Positions 1 through 6,648 of a stretch of DNA of 8,138 bases are shown here, piece by piece. The DNA lies in NCBI GenBank assembly GCA_025997955.1, contig BNVH01000113.1:1-8138 (forward strand). Reading direction: 5' to 3'. Source of the stretch: Synergistales bacterium. GTDB lineage: Bacteria; Synergistota; Synergistia; Synergistales; Aminobacteriaceae. Positions within the stretch are counted from its first letter, which is position 1. Each line of letters opens with the position of its first letter. The position numbers and the translations under genes are program-made. Under the pieces are notes generated by a model. That model saw nothing but the letters and a program-made list of their open reading frames with translations. It did not search any database and was not told where the DNA came from.

Positions 1-1862
1 GTCCAAGTTTGTTCGAGCAAATTATTACTAATGTTGACCCAGATTACAAAGCACAACTTGACGAGTGTCGCCGTTCTTCAAAAGAACAGGTTTTGCTCAC
101 GTCAAAATGTTTTTATGAGCAGGAAAATGACGAGCCGATAAAACCTGTTGAAAGAGAAATTGAAAAAGAACATAATTTACCTTTGGCTATAAATAGTTCT
201 ATAATTTTTATAGATACAGGCAGCGATTACAAAAGTGAAAAGGATGGTCAATCATCGTATAATACAAAATCGGTAAAAATTATTTCTGAAATATTGGAAT
301 ACCTCAATAAATACGACAAAGTCAAGAATTATTCTTTTGGCGTGATTACAGGTTATACAGCACAATATCGCAGATTACAAAACAAAATTAGAGGAAAGTC
401 ATTACCTAATATAAGTCGTTGGTCAAAACCAGAAGAAAAATTAACCGTTTCCGTAATTGACCGCTTTCAGGGATTGGAACGTGATATTGTAATTGTGGAT
501 TTAGTAAAAAGTGGTGCGGGATTGGATTTGGGATTTTTGGAAACGCCTAATCGTATCAATGTGGCACTTTCTCGACAGAAACGTTTACTTATTATCGTTG
601 GCGATTATCACGGTATCGTTAATGCAAAAACTAAAAGATGTAACGGTGAAAGAGCCGCCTTACAACTTTATCTTGAAAAAATTAAACCTGAATGGATTGT
701 TAAAGCAGAACAAATCAAGGAATTGTTTCCTTTCATAAGTGATTTGAGAGAATTTGAAAAAGAAGATAAAAAGCAAGTTCTTGAAAATAGTATAATAAAA
801 ACAGATTTGTCCTTGAATTTAAATGTTAGGGATATTGATTTGTCAGAGAACAAAACGAATGCAACTTGGATTACTAACAATCGGACAAATCCTAAAATCG
901 GGGTACTCGAACTTTCAACAAAAGCCATTAAATTGTTGCTTTGCAACGACCAAAATACATTAAAGGAAAAAGGATTTACCTTTAATTTGTTCGACCGCCA
1001 ATCAGAACGAACGGAAACAGGCAAAGGCCTCGATGAAAACAACCAAATGAATATGAGTTTTTTCAACAGCCGCGTTATACCCGAACTGCGCAAGTATGTA
1101 GATTATGCAAAAAGACAGGGTATTGATGTTTTGTACTCTGTTGCAACTGCCGCTTATAGAACTGCAACAAACAGAGATGAAATCCTTCAATGTATAAAAG
1201 TAAAAACAAGCCTTAATGTTGCAATATTATCCAAAGCAGAAGAAGCAGATGCAACATTGTGGGCATACATTTATTCAACGAAACACAGGGAAGCGTTTTT
1301 AAAATCGCCAAATATCATTTTGGTTGACCAAGGTGGCGGCTCTACCGAAATTTCGTTTTTTGAAGATCAAAGATTAATTGAAAGTAACAGTTTGGGAGTT
1401 GGTACTACTGCATTACGTAATATGTTGTTCTCTTTGTCTGATTTATCGCTTCAAGATGCTTTTCAAAAAGTTGATAAATATTCTGTTGAACAAATGCAAC
1501 AATATCTTAATTCTCTAAAAATTGACTCGTTCAGCAAAGAAATTTATTATATCGGAGTTGGTAAAAGTGTGCAATGGGTTGCAGGAAAGAATAATCGAGA
1601 ACAGCACGATAAAATATTGTCATTGGAGAAGATATGCAGTACGTTGAGAAAAATAAACGATGAATTTGTCGCAAGTTTTACTGTCCGTTCTTTACAAAAA
1701 CAACCTGACAATAACGGTACTTTCCCAAGCGATTTGGATATGCGTTTAGGGCTGCCAATGGTAATAGAACTAATGAAATATTGCGGTATTCAGAATGTTC
1801 ACGTTAGCGGAACAGGACTTTGGTATGGAATATTTTTCAAGGAATTTTATGGAATAAAATAA
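1..1862 (+). CDS. UPF1-like SF1 helicase (C-terminal half) fused to a Ppx/GppA-type domain, 5' partial
   Basis: The frame is open to the left edge (codons from base 3, reading P-S-L-F-E-Q), so the N-terminus, with Walker A and B, lies outside the window. Residues are counted from the TTG at 9. Residues 1-210 are the second RecA-like domain of a UPF1/COG1112-type superfamily 1 helicase: motif IV region FGVITGYTAQ (110-119), motif V SVIDRFQGLERD (148-159), motif VI NRINVALSRQKR (181-192) followed by LLIIVGD. After a charged linker (about 215-295) comes a Ppx/GppA fold: IGVLELSTKAIKLL (297-310), SVATAAYRTATN (377-388), SKAEEA (408-413), the phosphate-2 motif VDQGGGSTE (439-447), GVGKS (515-519) and HVSGTGLWYG (598-607). 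The first phosphate motif is degenerate. Family knowledge: Ppx/GppA proteins hydrolyse polyphosphate or pppGpp, and UPF1-like helicases unwind RNA or DNA. The PLD gene follows after 10 bases, suggesting an operon and a defence role (inference). Both domain calls are firm; the biological role is not. Confidence 0.9.
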   Translation, partial: PSLFEQIITNVDPDYKAQLDECRRSSKEQVLLTSKCFYEQENDEPIKPVEREIEKEHNLPLAINSSIIFIDTGSDYKSEKDGQSSYNTKSVKIISEILEYLNKYDKVKNYSFGVITGYTAQYRRLQNKIRGKSLPNISRWSKPEEKLTVSVIDRFQGLERDIVIVDLVKSGAGLDLGFLETPNRINVALSRQKRLLIIVGDYHGIVNAKTKRCNGERAALQLYLEKIKPEWIVKAEQIKELFPFISDLREFEKEDKKQVLENSIIKTDLSLNLNVRDIDLSENKTNATWITNNRTNPKIGVLELSTKAIKLLLCNDQNTLKEKGFTFNLFDRQSERTETGKGLDENNQMNMSFFNSRVIPELRKYVDYAKRQGIDVLYSVATAAYRTATNRDEILQCIKVKTSLNVAILSKAEEADATLWAYIYSTKHREAFLKSPNIILVDQGGGSTEISFFEDQRLIESNSLGVGTTALRNMLFSLSDLSLQDAFQKVDKYSVEQMQQYLNSLKIDSFSKEIYYIGVGKSVQWVAGKNNREQHDKILSLEKICSTLRKINDEFVASFTVRSLQKQPDNNGTFPSDLDMRLGLPMVIELMKYCGIQNVHVSGTGLWYGIFFKEFYGIK

Positions 1863-1872
1863 TCTTTTTACA

Positions 1873-3207
1873 ATGACAGAACAGGAAGTATATAAAAAGT
1901 TAAGTAAAGAAGCCCCGACAGGATATAAAATGAACGAGTTAATCCCATTCAGTTATCCTGTGCGTAAAATCAAAATAGATGTTTTGGTAAATAAACAACC
2001 TGACGGCTCATTAGTTAAGGTCTATAATGTTCTGTTGAGAGCCATTCAAGCGGGCTTTGATTCACAAAGCAAATTATTCCATTTTTTAGGATTAGGCGAA
2101 ACAGACGAATTTATTTTGCGTGAATTATTCACTTTACGCGAAAAAGGTTTTGTTGATTTAGTTTCCGAAAAATGGATTGTAACCGAAAGCGGCGAACAAT
2201 TTATTAAAGATAATACCATTTTGAGAGTTGAGGAAGAAGAAGAATTTGAATTCTTGATTGATGGTATCTCAGGAGATATTTTGTCTATCAATGATAATCA
2301 TACAAGTAATAAATTGGACAAATATTTAAAAACAGAGTTTTTAATAAGCAATAGAAGTTCTGAACTTATAGAATCCAAATACCAAGAATTGTCAAATCTT
2401 TATAAAAGAGAAAAAGAAAACAAAGCATATTTAATAAGTTATTCTTCAAATGATATTTTATTTGATAGTTTTAAAAATGAAGAAAGTGGATTATGGTGTA
2501 ATTATTGGTTGATAGAATACATTCCTGACAAAAAAAGCAGTCAAGAGGCAAAATTGGAAGTACGCAACCATGATTCTCTCAGATTAAATAAAGAATTGTC
2601 CGGCAAATTTAATTCCGAATATCGACATTACATTTACACACTGAGCAATACCGAACGAAAAGAGATAGAAGAATTTCCCGAGATAATAGAAACAAAACAT
2701 GCAGAAATACCAACAATACATTCTGATATTAGCACGTTAACAATCTGGGAGACAAAGCAAAAATTTATTGAGGCATTACAAACTGTAAAAAATAAAATTC
2801 TGATTGAAAGTCCGTGGATAAAACGAGCGACACTGGAATATCTGCCACTTTTTGAAAAAATTTTGAAAGAGAAAAAACAGTTGATAATTTTGTACGGGAT
2901 TAGCGATGATGCAGAACACGATTATCAAACGCTTAAAAAAGTTGAACAGTTACAAGATAAATACAAGGAAAATTTTACTTTAATTGATTTGCCAAGTCAT
3001 TTTAATAGAATCGGCTCCCGTATGACAGGTACACACCGCAAACTTGTAATCAAAGACAACGATTACTACATAGCAGGCAGTTTCAATTTTCTTTCATTTG
3101 CCAAACAGGAACGGCAACAAGTGGCAAACGAAGAATCAATGCTTGTTTCGGTAGGCGTTGAAAAGAAGTGGGAACAAGTAAAAAAAGAATATAATTTGAA
3201 AATGTAA
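1873..3207 (+). CDS. PLD-family nuclease-like protein with N-terminal winged-helix-like region (MkoB-like candidate)
   Basis: This is a complete 444-residue protein. The ATG lies 10 bases after the helicase stop, in an A/T-rich leader without Shine-Dalgarno. Residues about 45-115 look like a winged helix (YNVLLRAIQAGF, then LRELFTLREKGFVDLV and a WIVTESG wing), followed by an acidic stretch at 119-126. The C-terminal 150 residues form a phospholipase-D-like domain: ILIESPWI (309-316), LIILYGIS (337-344), then THRKLVIKD with the catalytic pattern H388-x-K390-x4-D395, followed by AGSFN (401-405) and a late acidic pair E420/E421. Only one HKD motif is present, so an active enzyme would need a dimer, as in Nuc/BfiI-type nucleases. 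No signal peptide or membrane segment is seen, so it is probably cytoplasmic. Its place behind a COG1112-type helicase matches MkoB of type I Mokosh (Millman et al. 2022, from memory). The domain call is secure; the Mokosh assignment is tentative. Confidence 0.8.
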   Translation: MTEQEVYKKLSKEAPTGYKMNELIPFSYPVRKIKIDVLVNKQPDGSLVKVYNVLLRAIQAGFDSQSKLFHFLGLGETDEFILRELFTLREKGFVDLVSEKWIVTESGEQFIKDNTILRVEEEEEFEFLIDGISGDILSINDNHTSNKLDKYLKTEFLISNRSSELIESKYQELSNLYKREKENKAYLISYSSNDILFDSFKNEESGLWCNYWLIEYIPDKKSSQEAKLEVRNHDSLRLNKELSGKFNSEYRHYIYTLSNTERKEIEEFPEIIETKHAEIPTIHSDISTLTIWETKQKFIEALQTVKNKILIESPWIKRATLEYLPLFEKILKEKKQLIILYGISDDAEHDYQTLKKVEQLQDKYKENFTLIDLPSHFNRIGSRMTGTHRKLVIKDNDYYIAGSFNFLSFAKQERQQVANEESMLVSVGVEKKWEQVKKEYNLKM

Positions 3208-3214
3208 TAATATT

Positions 3215-3331
3215 ATGTCCGAAACTCAAAACATAGAATACAAAAGCAGTTGGCACGATGATTACCTGAAATGGATATGCAGTTTCTCCAATACGCAGGG
3301 CGAACGAAAATTGCAAACAGTAAAAAAATGA
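3215..3331 (+). pseudogene. N-terminal stub of an AlbA_2 (Schlafen-like, COG2865-type) protein
   Basis: A 38-codon frame begins with ATG seven bases after the PLD gene stop and ends in TGA. It opens with MSETQNIEYKSSW and continues HDDYLKWICSFSNTQG. This is the characteristic start of COG2865/AlbA_2 proteins, whose usual text is EFK-x-SW ... YLKWICGFANAQGG. After TQG the family sequence stops and becomes unrelated (ERKLQTVKK, then stop), whereas intact members run to roughly 400-550 residues. It is therefore a truncated remnant. Its position immediately after the PLD gene suggests a third gene may once have followed that operon (inference). Bases 3245-3298 match 5434-5487 at 43 of 54 positions by hand count, so the two AlbA_2 remnants are homologous but already diverged. 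It could be a translated micropeptide, but I see no sign of selection for that. Confidence 0.8.
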
Positions 3332-3344
3332 TAAAGTAAAAAAT

Positions 3345-4364
3345 ATGGATAAAAATCTGTCAATATCAACAATAGAAAGGCAAAATGTATTGAATAACCG
3401 TTTTGCTGTGGAGGCAATTCAAAAAGCGTTGAATATAGAGGCAATGCTTTTTGATGGGCAATACTGTTTTACGAAACAAATGGTTGCCGATTTTTACGAG
3501 GTAGATGAACGCACGATAAAGCGTTATATTAAGAAGTACGAAATGGAATTATCAGCCAATGGATATTTTTTATGCAGGGGTAATCAGTTGAAATTGTTCA
3601 AGTTACATTTTGGTAGGGACATTAATGTCCCTACCAAAACAACAGTTATCGGCTTATTCAATTTTCGCGCTTTTCTCAATATCGGCATGTTGCTGTCGGA
3701 AGGCGAAAAAGCAAAACAGGTACGAAACTTGATACTTGATATGGTAATTGCAACTATTCACGAGCGCACAGGTGGCGGCACGAAATTCATAAACCGCCGC
3801 GATGCCAATTTTATTCCAAGCGCCATTGCCGAAATTAATTATCGAAAATCGCTCACTTCTGCTATAAATCAGTGTGTTGATGGACACCAAACAATGAAAT
3901 ACGCCCAAATTACCGACTATATTTACAAAGCTGTTTTTAAAGAAAATGCAAAGGAATATCGCGAAATATTGAAGTTGAAAGAAACCGACAAGCCCCGCGA
4001 AACGATGTATGCGGAAGTCCTTTTGATGATTGCAGCCTTTGAAAACGGCGTAGGCTATGAAATCAGAGAAAAACACAAAGAAAAAAGCGGACAACTTTTG
4101 TCTATGCAGGAAGTTTATACTATTATTGATAAATTTGCCGAACACCCATTTCAGCAGCCACATTTGAACGATGCCCGCACAAAAATGGCTTCGCGCGATT
4201 TGAGTTTTCGCGATGCCTTTCACGGCAACATTGCCGAATATCTGAAAGCCGTAACCCCTGAAGAGTACGAGCGTTTTATCGGTAGCGAGTCCATTGATTT
4301 CGATTCGATTTTGGAAGCAAATCAGGAAGTATTGAAACGATTAAAGCAAGCCGAAGATGAGTGA
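3345..4364 (+). CDS. Large DNA-binding protein, probable antitoxin partner of the Doc toxin
   Basis: This 339-residue protein starts at an ATG preceded by the A-rich stretch gtaaaaaat, typical of Bacteroidota leaders. Residues about 40-68 contain a helix-turn-helix-like segment (FTKQMVADFYEVDERTIKRY) resembling the N-terminal DNA-binding part of RhuM-type virulence proteins. A conserved block follows, TTVIGLFNFRAFLNIGMLL (99-117), and the rest is mainly predicted helix. I recognise the family as the 'DNA-binding protein' found directly before death-on-curing toxins in Bacteroidota, but I cannot name a studied member. The stop overlaps the toxin start by 8 bases (ATGAGTGA), so translation is coupled. 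Expected role (inference): repress the shared promoter and neutralise the toxin. I did not find a convincing Fic-inhibitory [ST]xxxE[GN] helix, so neutralisation may work differently. A perfect 30-bp palindrome encodes residues 89-98. Confidence 0.75.
   Translation: MDKNLSISTIERQNVLNNRFAVEAIQKALNIEAMLFDGQYCFTKQMVADFYEVDERTIKRYIKKYEMELSANGYFLCRGNQLKLFKLHFGRDINVPTKTTVIGLFNFRAFLNIGMLLSEGEKAKQVRNLILDMVIATIHERTGGGTKFINRRDANFIPSAIAEINYRKSLTSAINQCVDGHQTMKYAQITDYIYKAVFKENAKEYREILKLKETDKPRETMYAEVLLMIAAFENGVGYEIREKHKEKSGQLLSMQEVYTIIDKFAEHPFQQPHLNDARTKMASRDLSFRDAFHGNIAEYLKAVTPEEYERFIGSESIDFDSILEANQEVLKRLKQAEDE
3609..3638. repeat. Perfect 30-bp palindrome inside the antitoxin gene
   Basis: The half-site TTTGGTAGGGACATT is followed at once by its exact reverse complement, with no loop; symmetry breaks at the next base pair (3608/3639, A against A). 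It occupies ten whole codons (FGRDINVPTK) of the antitoxin gene and introduces no stop. Its form (GTAGGGAC core, perfect dyad) resembles short palindromic dispersed repeats found in Bacteroidota and cyanobacteria (from memory). It could be an inserted element tolerated in frame, or an operator or cruciform site. It is not followed by a T-tract, so a terminator role is unlikely. Confidence 0.8.
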
Positions 4365-4818
4365 AATACAATACATATCATACGAAGAAGCCCTTGTTGT
4401 TTATCAAAAAACAATCGAAAAAAGCGGCGGTGGATTTTCGGGTATTCGCGACAAAGGCGGCATAGAAAGTGTGCTGGATTTTGTACAGAACGACCTGTAT
4501 TATCCTGATTTTGTTTCAAAACTCACTTATTTGGTATTTCGTTTTTGTTCGGGACATTTTTTCAATGACGGCAACAAACGGATTGCCCTCACACTCGGTA
4601 CATATTTTTTGCACAAAAACAGACATTTTTGGGCGGCAGCGCAATTTATGCAACGAATGGAAGCAATCGTTTATCACATAGCCGCCTCAAATATTGATGA
4701 TGAACTGTTATTGCGAATAATGGCTTTTGTGGTTGATTGTCAGGATTTTGACGAAGGATTGAAAATTGACATTATCAACGCAATGCAAAAGAGCGAAATT
4801 GTAGATTTTACAGAATAA
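4357..4818 (+). CDS. doc: Doc/Fic-family toxin (death-on-curing type)
   Basis: This complete 153-residue protein overlaps the end of the DNA-binding gene by 8 bases. The active-site loop is H67-FFND-G-NKR75 (HFFNDGNKRIAL), matching the Doc signature HxFx[DA]xNKR, with Lys74 where AMP-transferring Fic proteins have Gly (HPFxxGNGR). In phage P1 Doc the equivalent motif (HIFNDANKR) supports phosphorylation of EF-Tu, which blocks translation; a similar reaction is inferred here. The N-terminal ISYEEALVVYQK and GIRDKGGIESVLDF blocks are also typical (Doc: RDLGLLESALAR-like), and the length fits the family (about 125-155). No frameshift or stop is present and all motif residues are kept, so the toxin is likely functional, probably held in check by the upstream gene product. 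It lies just before the remnant region and may help keep this segment from being lost (inference). Confidence 0.93.
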   Translation: MSEIQYISYEEALVVYQKTIEKSGGGFSGIRDKGGIESVLDFVQNDLYYPDFVSKLTYLVFRFCSGHFFNDGNKRIALTLGTYFLHKNRHFWAAAQFMQRMEAIVYHIAASNIDDELLLRIMAFVVDCQDFDEGLKIDIINAMQKSEIVDFTE

Positions 4819-4849
4819 ACTATTTTAATATCAATAAAATAGGAGTAAA

Positions 4850-5433
4850 ATAAGACAGAAAATAAAGCAGGTTTTTCCTGACATTGTGGTTAAGAATCGC
4901 TTGTTGCGACAAGAACAAAGGAATAACTCAAAAATTGGAGTTTCTAACCCGACTATTGATTTTTGTTGAGCCGCGCCTGAATATGATTGAACTTGCGCCC
5001 AAAGGTACAGGTAAAAGTTATGTTTTCGGCAATTTGAGTAAATACGGTTGGTTGATTAGTGGCGGGAAAGTCTCGCGTGCAAAACTTTTCTACGACAAAA
5101 GCCGTCAACAGCCGGGTATAATGAAAAACTACGATTTTGTTACTTTTGACGAAATCCAAACAATCATTTTCCAAGACCCGCCCGAAATGCAGGCAATCCT
5201 GAAATCGTATTTGGAAGCGGGAAACGCAACGGTTGATAACTATAAATTTTTGTCGGAATGTAGCACAATGCTGATGGGAAATATAGAACTCACAAGTGCA
5301 AATTTGCCTCGACACAACAAATATTTTGCGCAACTCCCTGAAAGTTTCAGAGAGTCGGCATTATTAGACCGCTTTCACGGTTTTATCGAGGGTTGGTATT
5401 TGCCGAGAATGAACAAAAGTATGATTCTCAAAG
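4850..5433 (+). pseudogene. brxL: Remnant of a BrxL-like (BREX Lon-like) AAA ATPase
   Basis: Two frames hold BrxL text. A short piece near 4859-4903 reads KIKQVFPDIVVKNRLL, like the BrxL N-terminus. After a deletion and frame change, bases about 4917-5427 encode the ATPase core: FLTRLLIFVEPRLNMIEL, Walker A APKGTGKS, LISGGKVSRAKLFYD, Walker B DFVTFDE, sensor-1 LMGN, and LLDRFHGFIEGWYLPRMN. The family is about 650-700 residues and ends in a Lon-type protease domain, which is missing: homology stops at GWYLPRMNKSM and the next bases belong to an AlbA_2 fragment. A possible relic of the start is AGGAG at 4841-4845 spaced before ATA (4850), which may be a mutated ATG (speculative). BrxL is an ATP-driven DNA-binding component of BREX phage defence. 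No other BREX gene is in the window. The open stretch from TTG 4884 to 5450 could still be translated, but it cannot be a full BrxL. Confidence 0.8.
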
Positions 5434-6073
5434 AGCAGTTGGCACGTTGATTACCTTGATTGGATTTGCGGCTTTGCCAATGCGCAATTGTCTGAATCAG
5501 GATTTACAGGATTAATGGATTAACAGGAAAATATGACATTAGATGAAATAATTAATTAATTTCGGCGCAACAAGTTTGCAGTTTAAAAAGGTGTATAATC
5601 CAAAGTACAATCAAAATCCTGCAAATCCTAAAATCCTGTAAATCATGATTCAGACAAGGTTTTACGCACACTCGACTATAAATTTCTTATCAAAAATATT
5701 TCTTTTGAAGGAATGAATCGCATTGAAACACTTGAATATCCTGTGCCTGCATTGCGCGAAATGTTGCTTAACATTCCCTCGTAACCCGATACTTGCAGAG
5801 GCGTGTTTCAAAGGAAGTTACATTGATTCTTGGGGCAGCGGCATTATGAAAATTGTAAATTCCTGTAAAGCGGTGGGATTGCCAACGCCTACCCTCGAAG
5901 AAGATATGGGCGGTTTTATGGTCAAACTTTTCAAAGACAGATTTACGGAAGAACAACTGCAAAAATTAGGGCTGAATGAAAGGCAGGTAAAAGCCGTTTT
6001 CCATGTAAAAGAGAAAGGGAGAATTACAAATAAAGAATATCAAGAAATAAATAATGTAACAGAACAAACAGCA
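5434..6073 (+). pseudogene. AlbA_2/COG2865 (Schlafen-like, RecG-type) gene broken into three pieces
   Basis: Three collinear fragments of one family are recognisable. Piece 1 (5434-5487) reads SSWHVDYLDWICGFANAQ, the AlbA_2 N-terminus without its first residues. A dispersed repeat follows. Piece 2 (about 5656-5782) reads KVLRTLDYKFLIKNISFEG then RIETLEYPVPALREMLLN, the central COG2865 segment, and ends in TAA. Piece 3 (about 5774-6073, a different frame) reads PRNPILAEACFKGSYIDSWG, GLPTPTLEEDMGGF, and the C-terminal winged helix LNERQVKAVFHVKEKG then TNKEYQEINNVTEQTA. Two internal segments are missing (most of AlbA_2 and the part between ALREMLLN and RNPILAEA), and the family sequence stops abruptly at GCA 6071-6073, where transposon-like sequence begins. 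An intact member would be about 400-550 residues. The family is described as transcriptional regulators or nucleic-acid-binding ATPases of unclear role. It cannot make a functional product here. Confidence 0.85.
5490..5655. repeat. Dispersed inverted repeat pair inserted in the AlbA_2 remnant
   Basis: The left arm (5490-5527, beginning gtctgaatcaggatttacag) and the right arm (5618-5655, ending in tgattcagac) are inverted copies. The outer 24 bases match at 23 positions; the inner 14 are imperfect (ggattaacagg against cctgcaaatcc). About 90 bases of AT-rich sequence between the arms (5528-5617) hold no gene that I can see. From memory this 'aatcctgtaaatcctgattcagac' motif is a common dispersed intergenic repeat in Bacteroidota; that needs a genome search. 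It sits exactly where the AlbA_2 N-terminal and central pieces part, so insertion or recombination at the repeat probably caused that break. Confidence 0.75.
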
Positions 6074-6645
6074 TGGGTGCAATTCAAATTGTCGCAAAAA
6101 ATATTTACCATTGCAATCACACCAACAATGGAAAGTTATGACAAAAGAAGAGTATCTCTCCATAGCGGCAAGTCGTTATGATGAATTATCAAAGTTAGAA
6201 GAGCACGATAATTTTTATGATTTCGAGAAAAATTTCGATGCGATTTGGATGGATTTAGGACGCCAATACATGGAATCAGCGTTGAACTCATCGTCTAAAA
6301 CACAAGATAGACGAAAAAAAAAACGCTAACCAAATATGGCTCCATGTCTGTAATAAAGAGTTATCCGTATATGCAGTTTCATAAAAACGGCTTTGGCATC
6401 AGTCCGTATCTTCAAGAACGTATTTTACCACCGCTCAGCTCCACGGAAGTTCTTTATGTTGGCGTTGACGGATCAATGATAAGCACAAGGGAAGATGGGT
6501 GGAAAGAGGTAAAGTTAGCCCGCCTGTTCAGGAGCAGTGATTGCCTGAATCCCAATACGGACAACTCCTGCCTGAGCCAATCGCAGTATATCGCTCATTT
6601 TGGCAACAGTAAGGATTTTTGTGAAAAGAAAGATAAGCAAATTTT
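6074..6645 (+). mobile_element. Remnant of an ISKra4-like insertion sequence (transposase pseudogene)
   Basis: Transposase text starts at ATG 6138 (MTKEEYLSIAASRYDELSK, then FYDFEKNFDAIWMDLGRQ) and runs to a stop at 6327-6329. It continues in the -1 frame from an A10 run: KTLTKYGSMSVIKSYPYMQF, NGFGISPYLQER, then LYVGVDGSM and REDGWKEVKLARLFRSSDCL, SQYIAHFGNSKDFCEK. These blocks match ISKra4/UPF0236-like DDE transposases, where the D of VDGSM is a likely first catalytic residue. The stretch normally between SPYLQE and the VDGSM domain is missing, and everything after about 6645 (remaining catalytic residues and right end) has been replaced by minus-strand YoaP sequence. The left boundary is set at 6074 because AlbA_2 homology ends at 6073 and the next bases are tgggtgcaatt; no matching right-end inverted repeat survives to prove it. 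The family label is from recall (moderate); its being a dead transposase fragment is more certain. Confidence 0.7.
6314..6323 (+). other. A10 slippery run joining two transposase frames
   Basis: Ten consecutive A's lie at the point where the two transposase frames overlap. The upstream frame reads CGA AAA AAA AAA CGC TAA and stops four bases after the run. A -1 shift gives AAA AAA ACG CTA ACC, which continues straight into KTLTKYGS of the same protein family. A-runs of this kind allow ribosomal or transcriptional slippage in several IS families. Since the element is otherwise broken, a plain indel mutation is equally possible. Confidence 0.5.
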
Positions 6646-6648
6646 CTG

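Noticed and set aside
3609..3638. The palindrome as an intrinsic terminator
   Set aside because: It is inside a coding frame, has no loop in its DNA form and is followed by A/C-rich sequence rather than a T-tract.
3654..4223. A 189-codon open frame on the minus strand opposite the antitoxin gene
   Set aside because: It is cysteine/phenylalanine-rich with no family-like motifs and lies wholly antisense to a clearly conserved coding sequence; it is a shadow.
5490..5655. CRISPR or an IS with terminal inverted repeats
   Set aside because: There are only two copies, inverted rather than direct, with no spacers and no transposase between them; it fits a small dispersed repeat better.
4850..6073. 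A functioning BREX locus
   Set aside because: Only a truncated brxL-like piece is present, with no pglX, pglZ, brxC or other components, and the adjoining genes are broken.
6074..6137. Left terminal inverted repeat of the ISKra4-like element
   Set aside because: Homology to AlbA_2 stops at 6073, but no right end survives in the window to pair with, so the terminal repeat cannot be shown.
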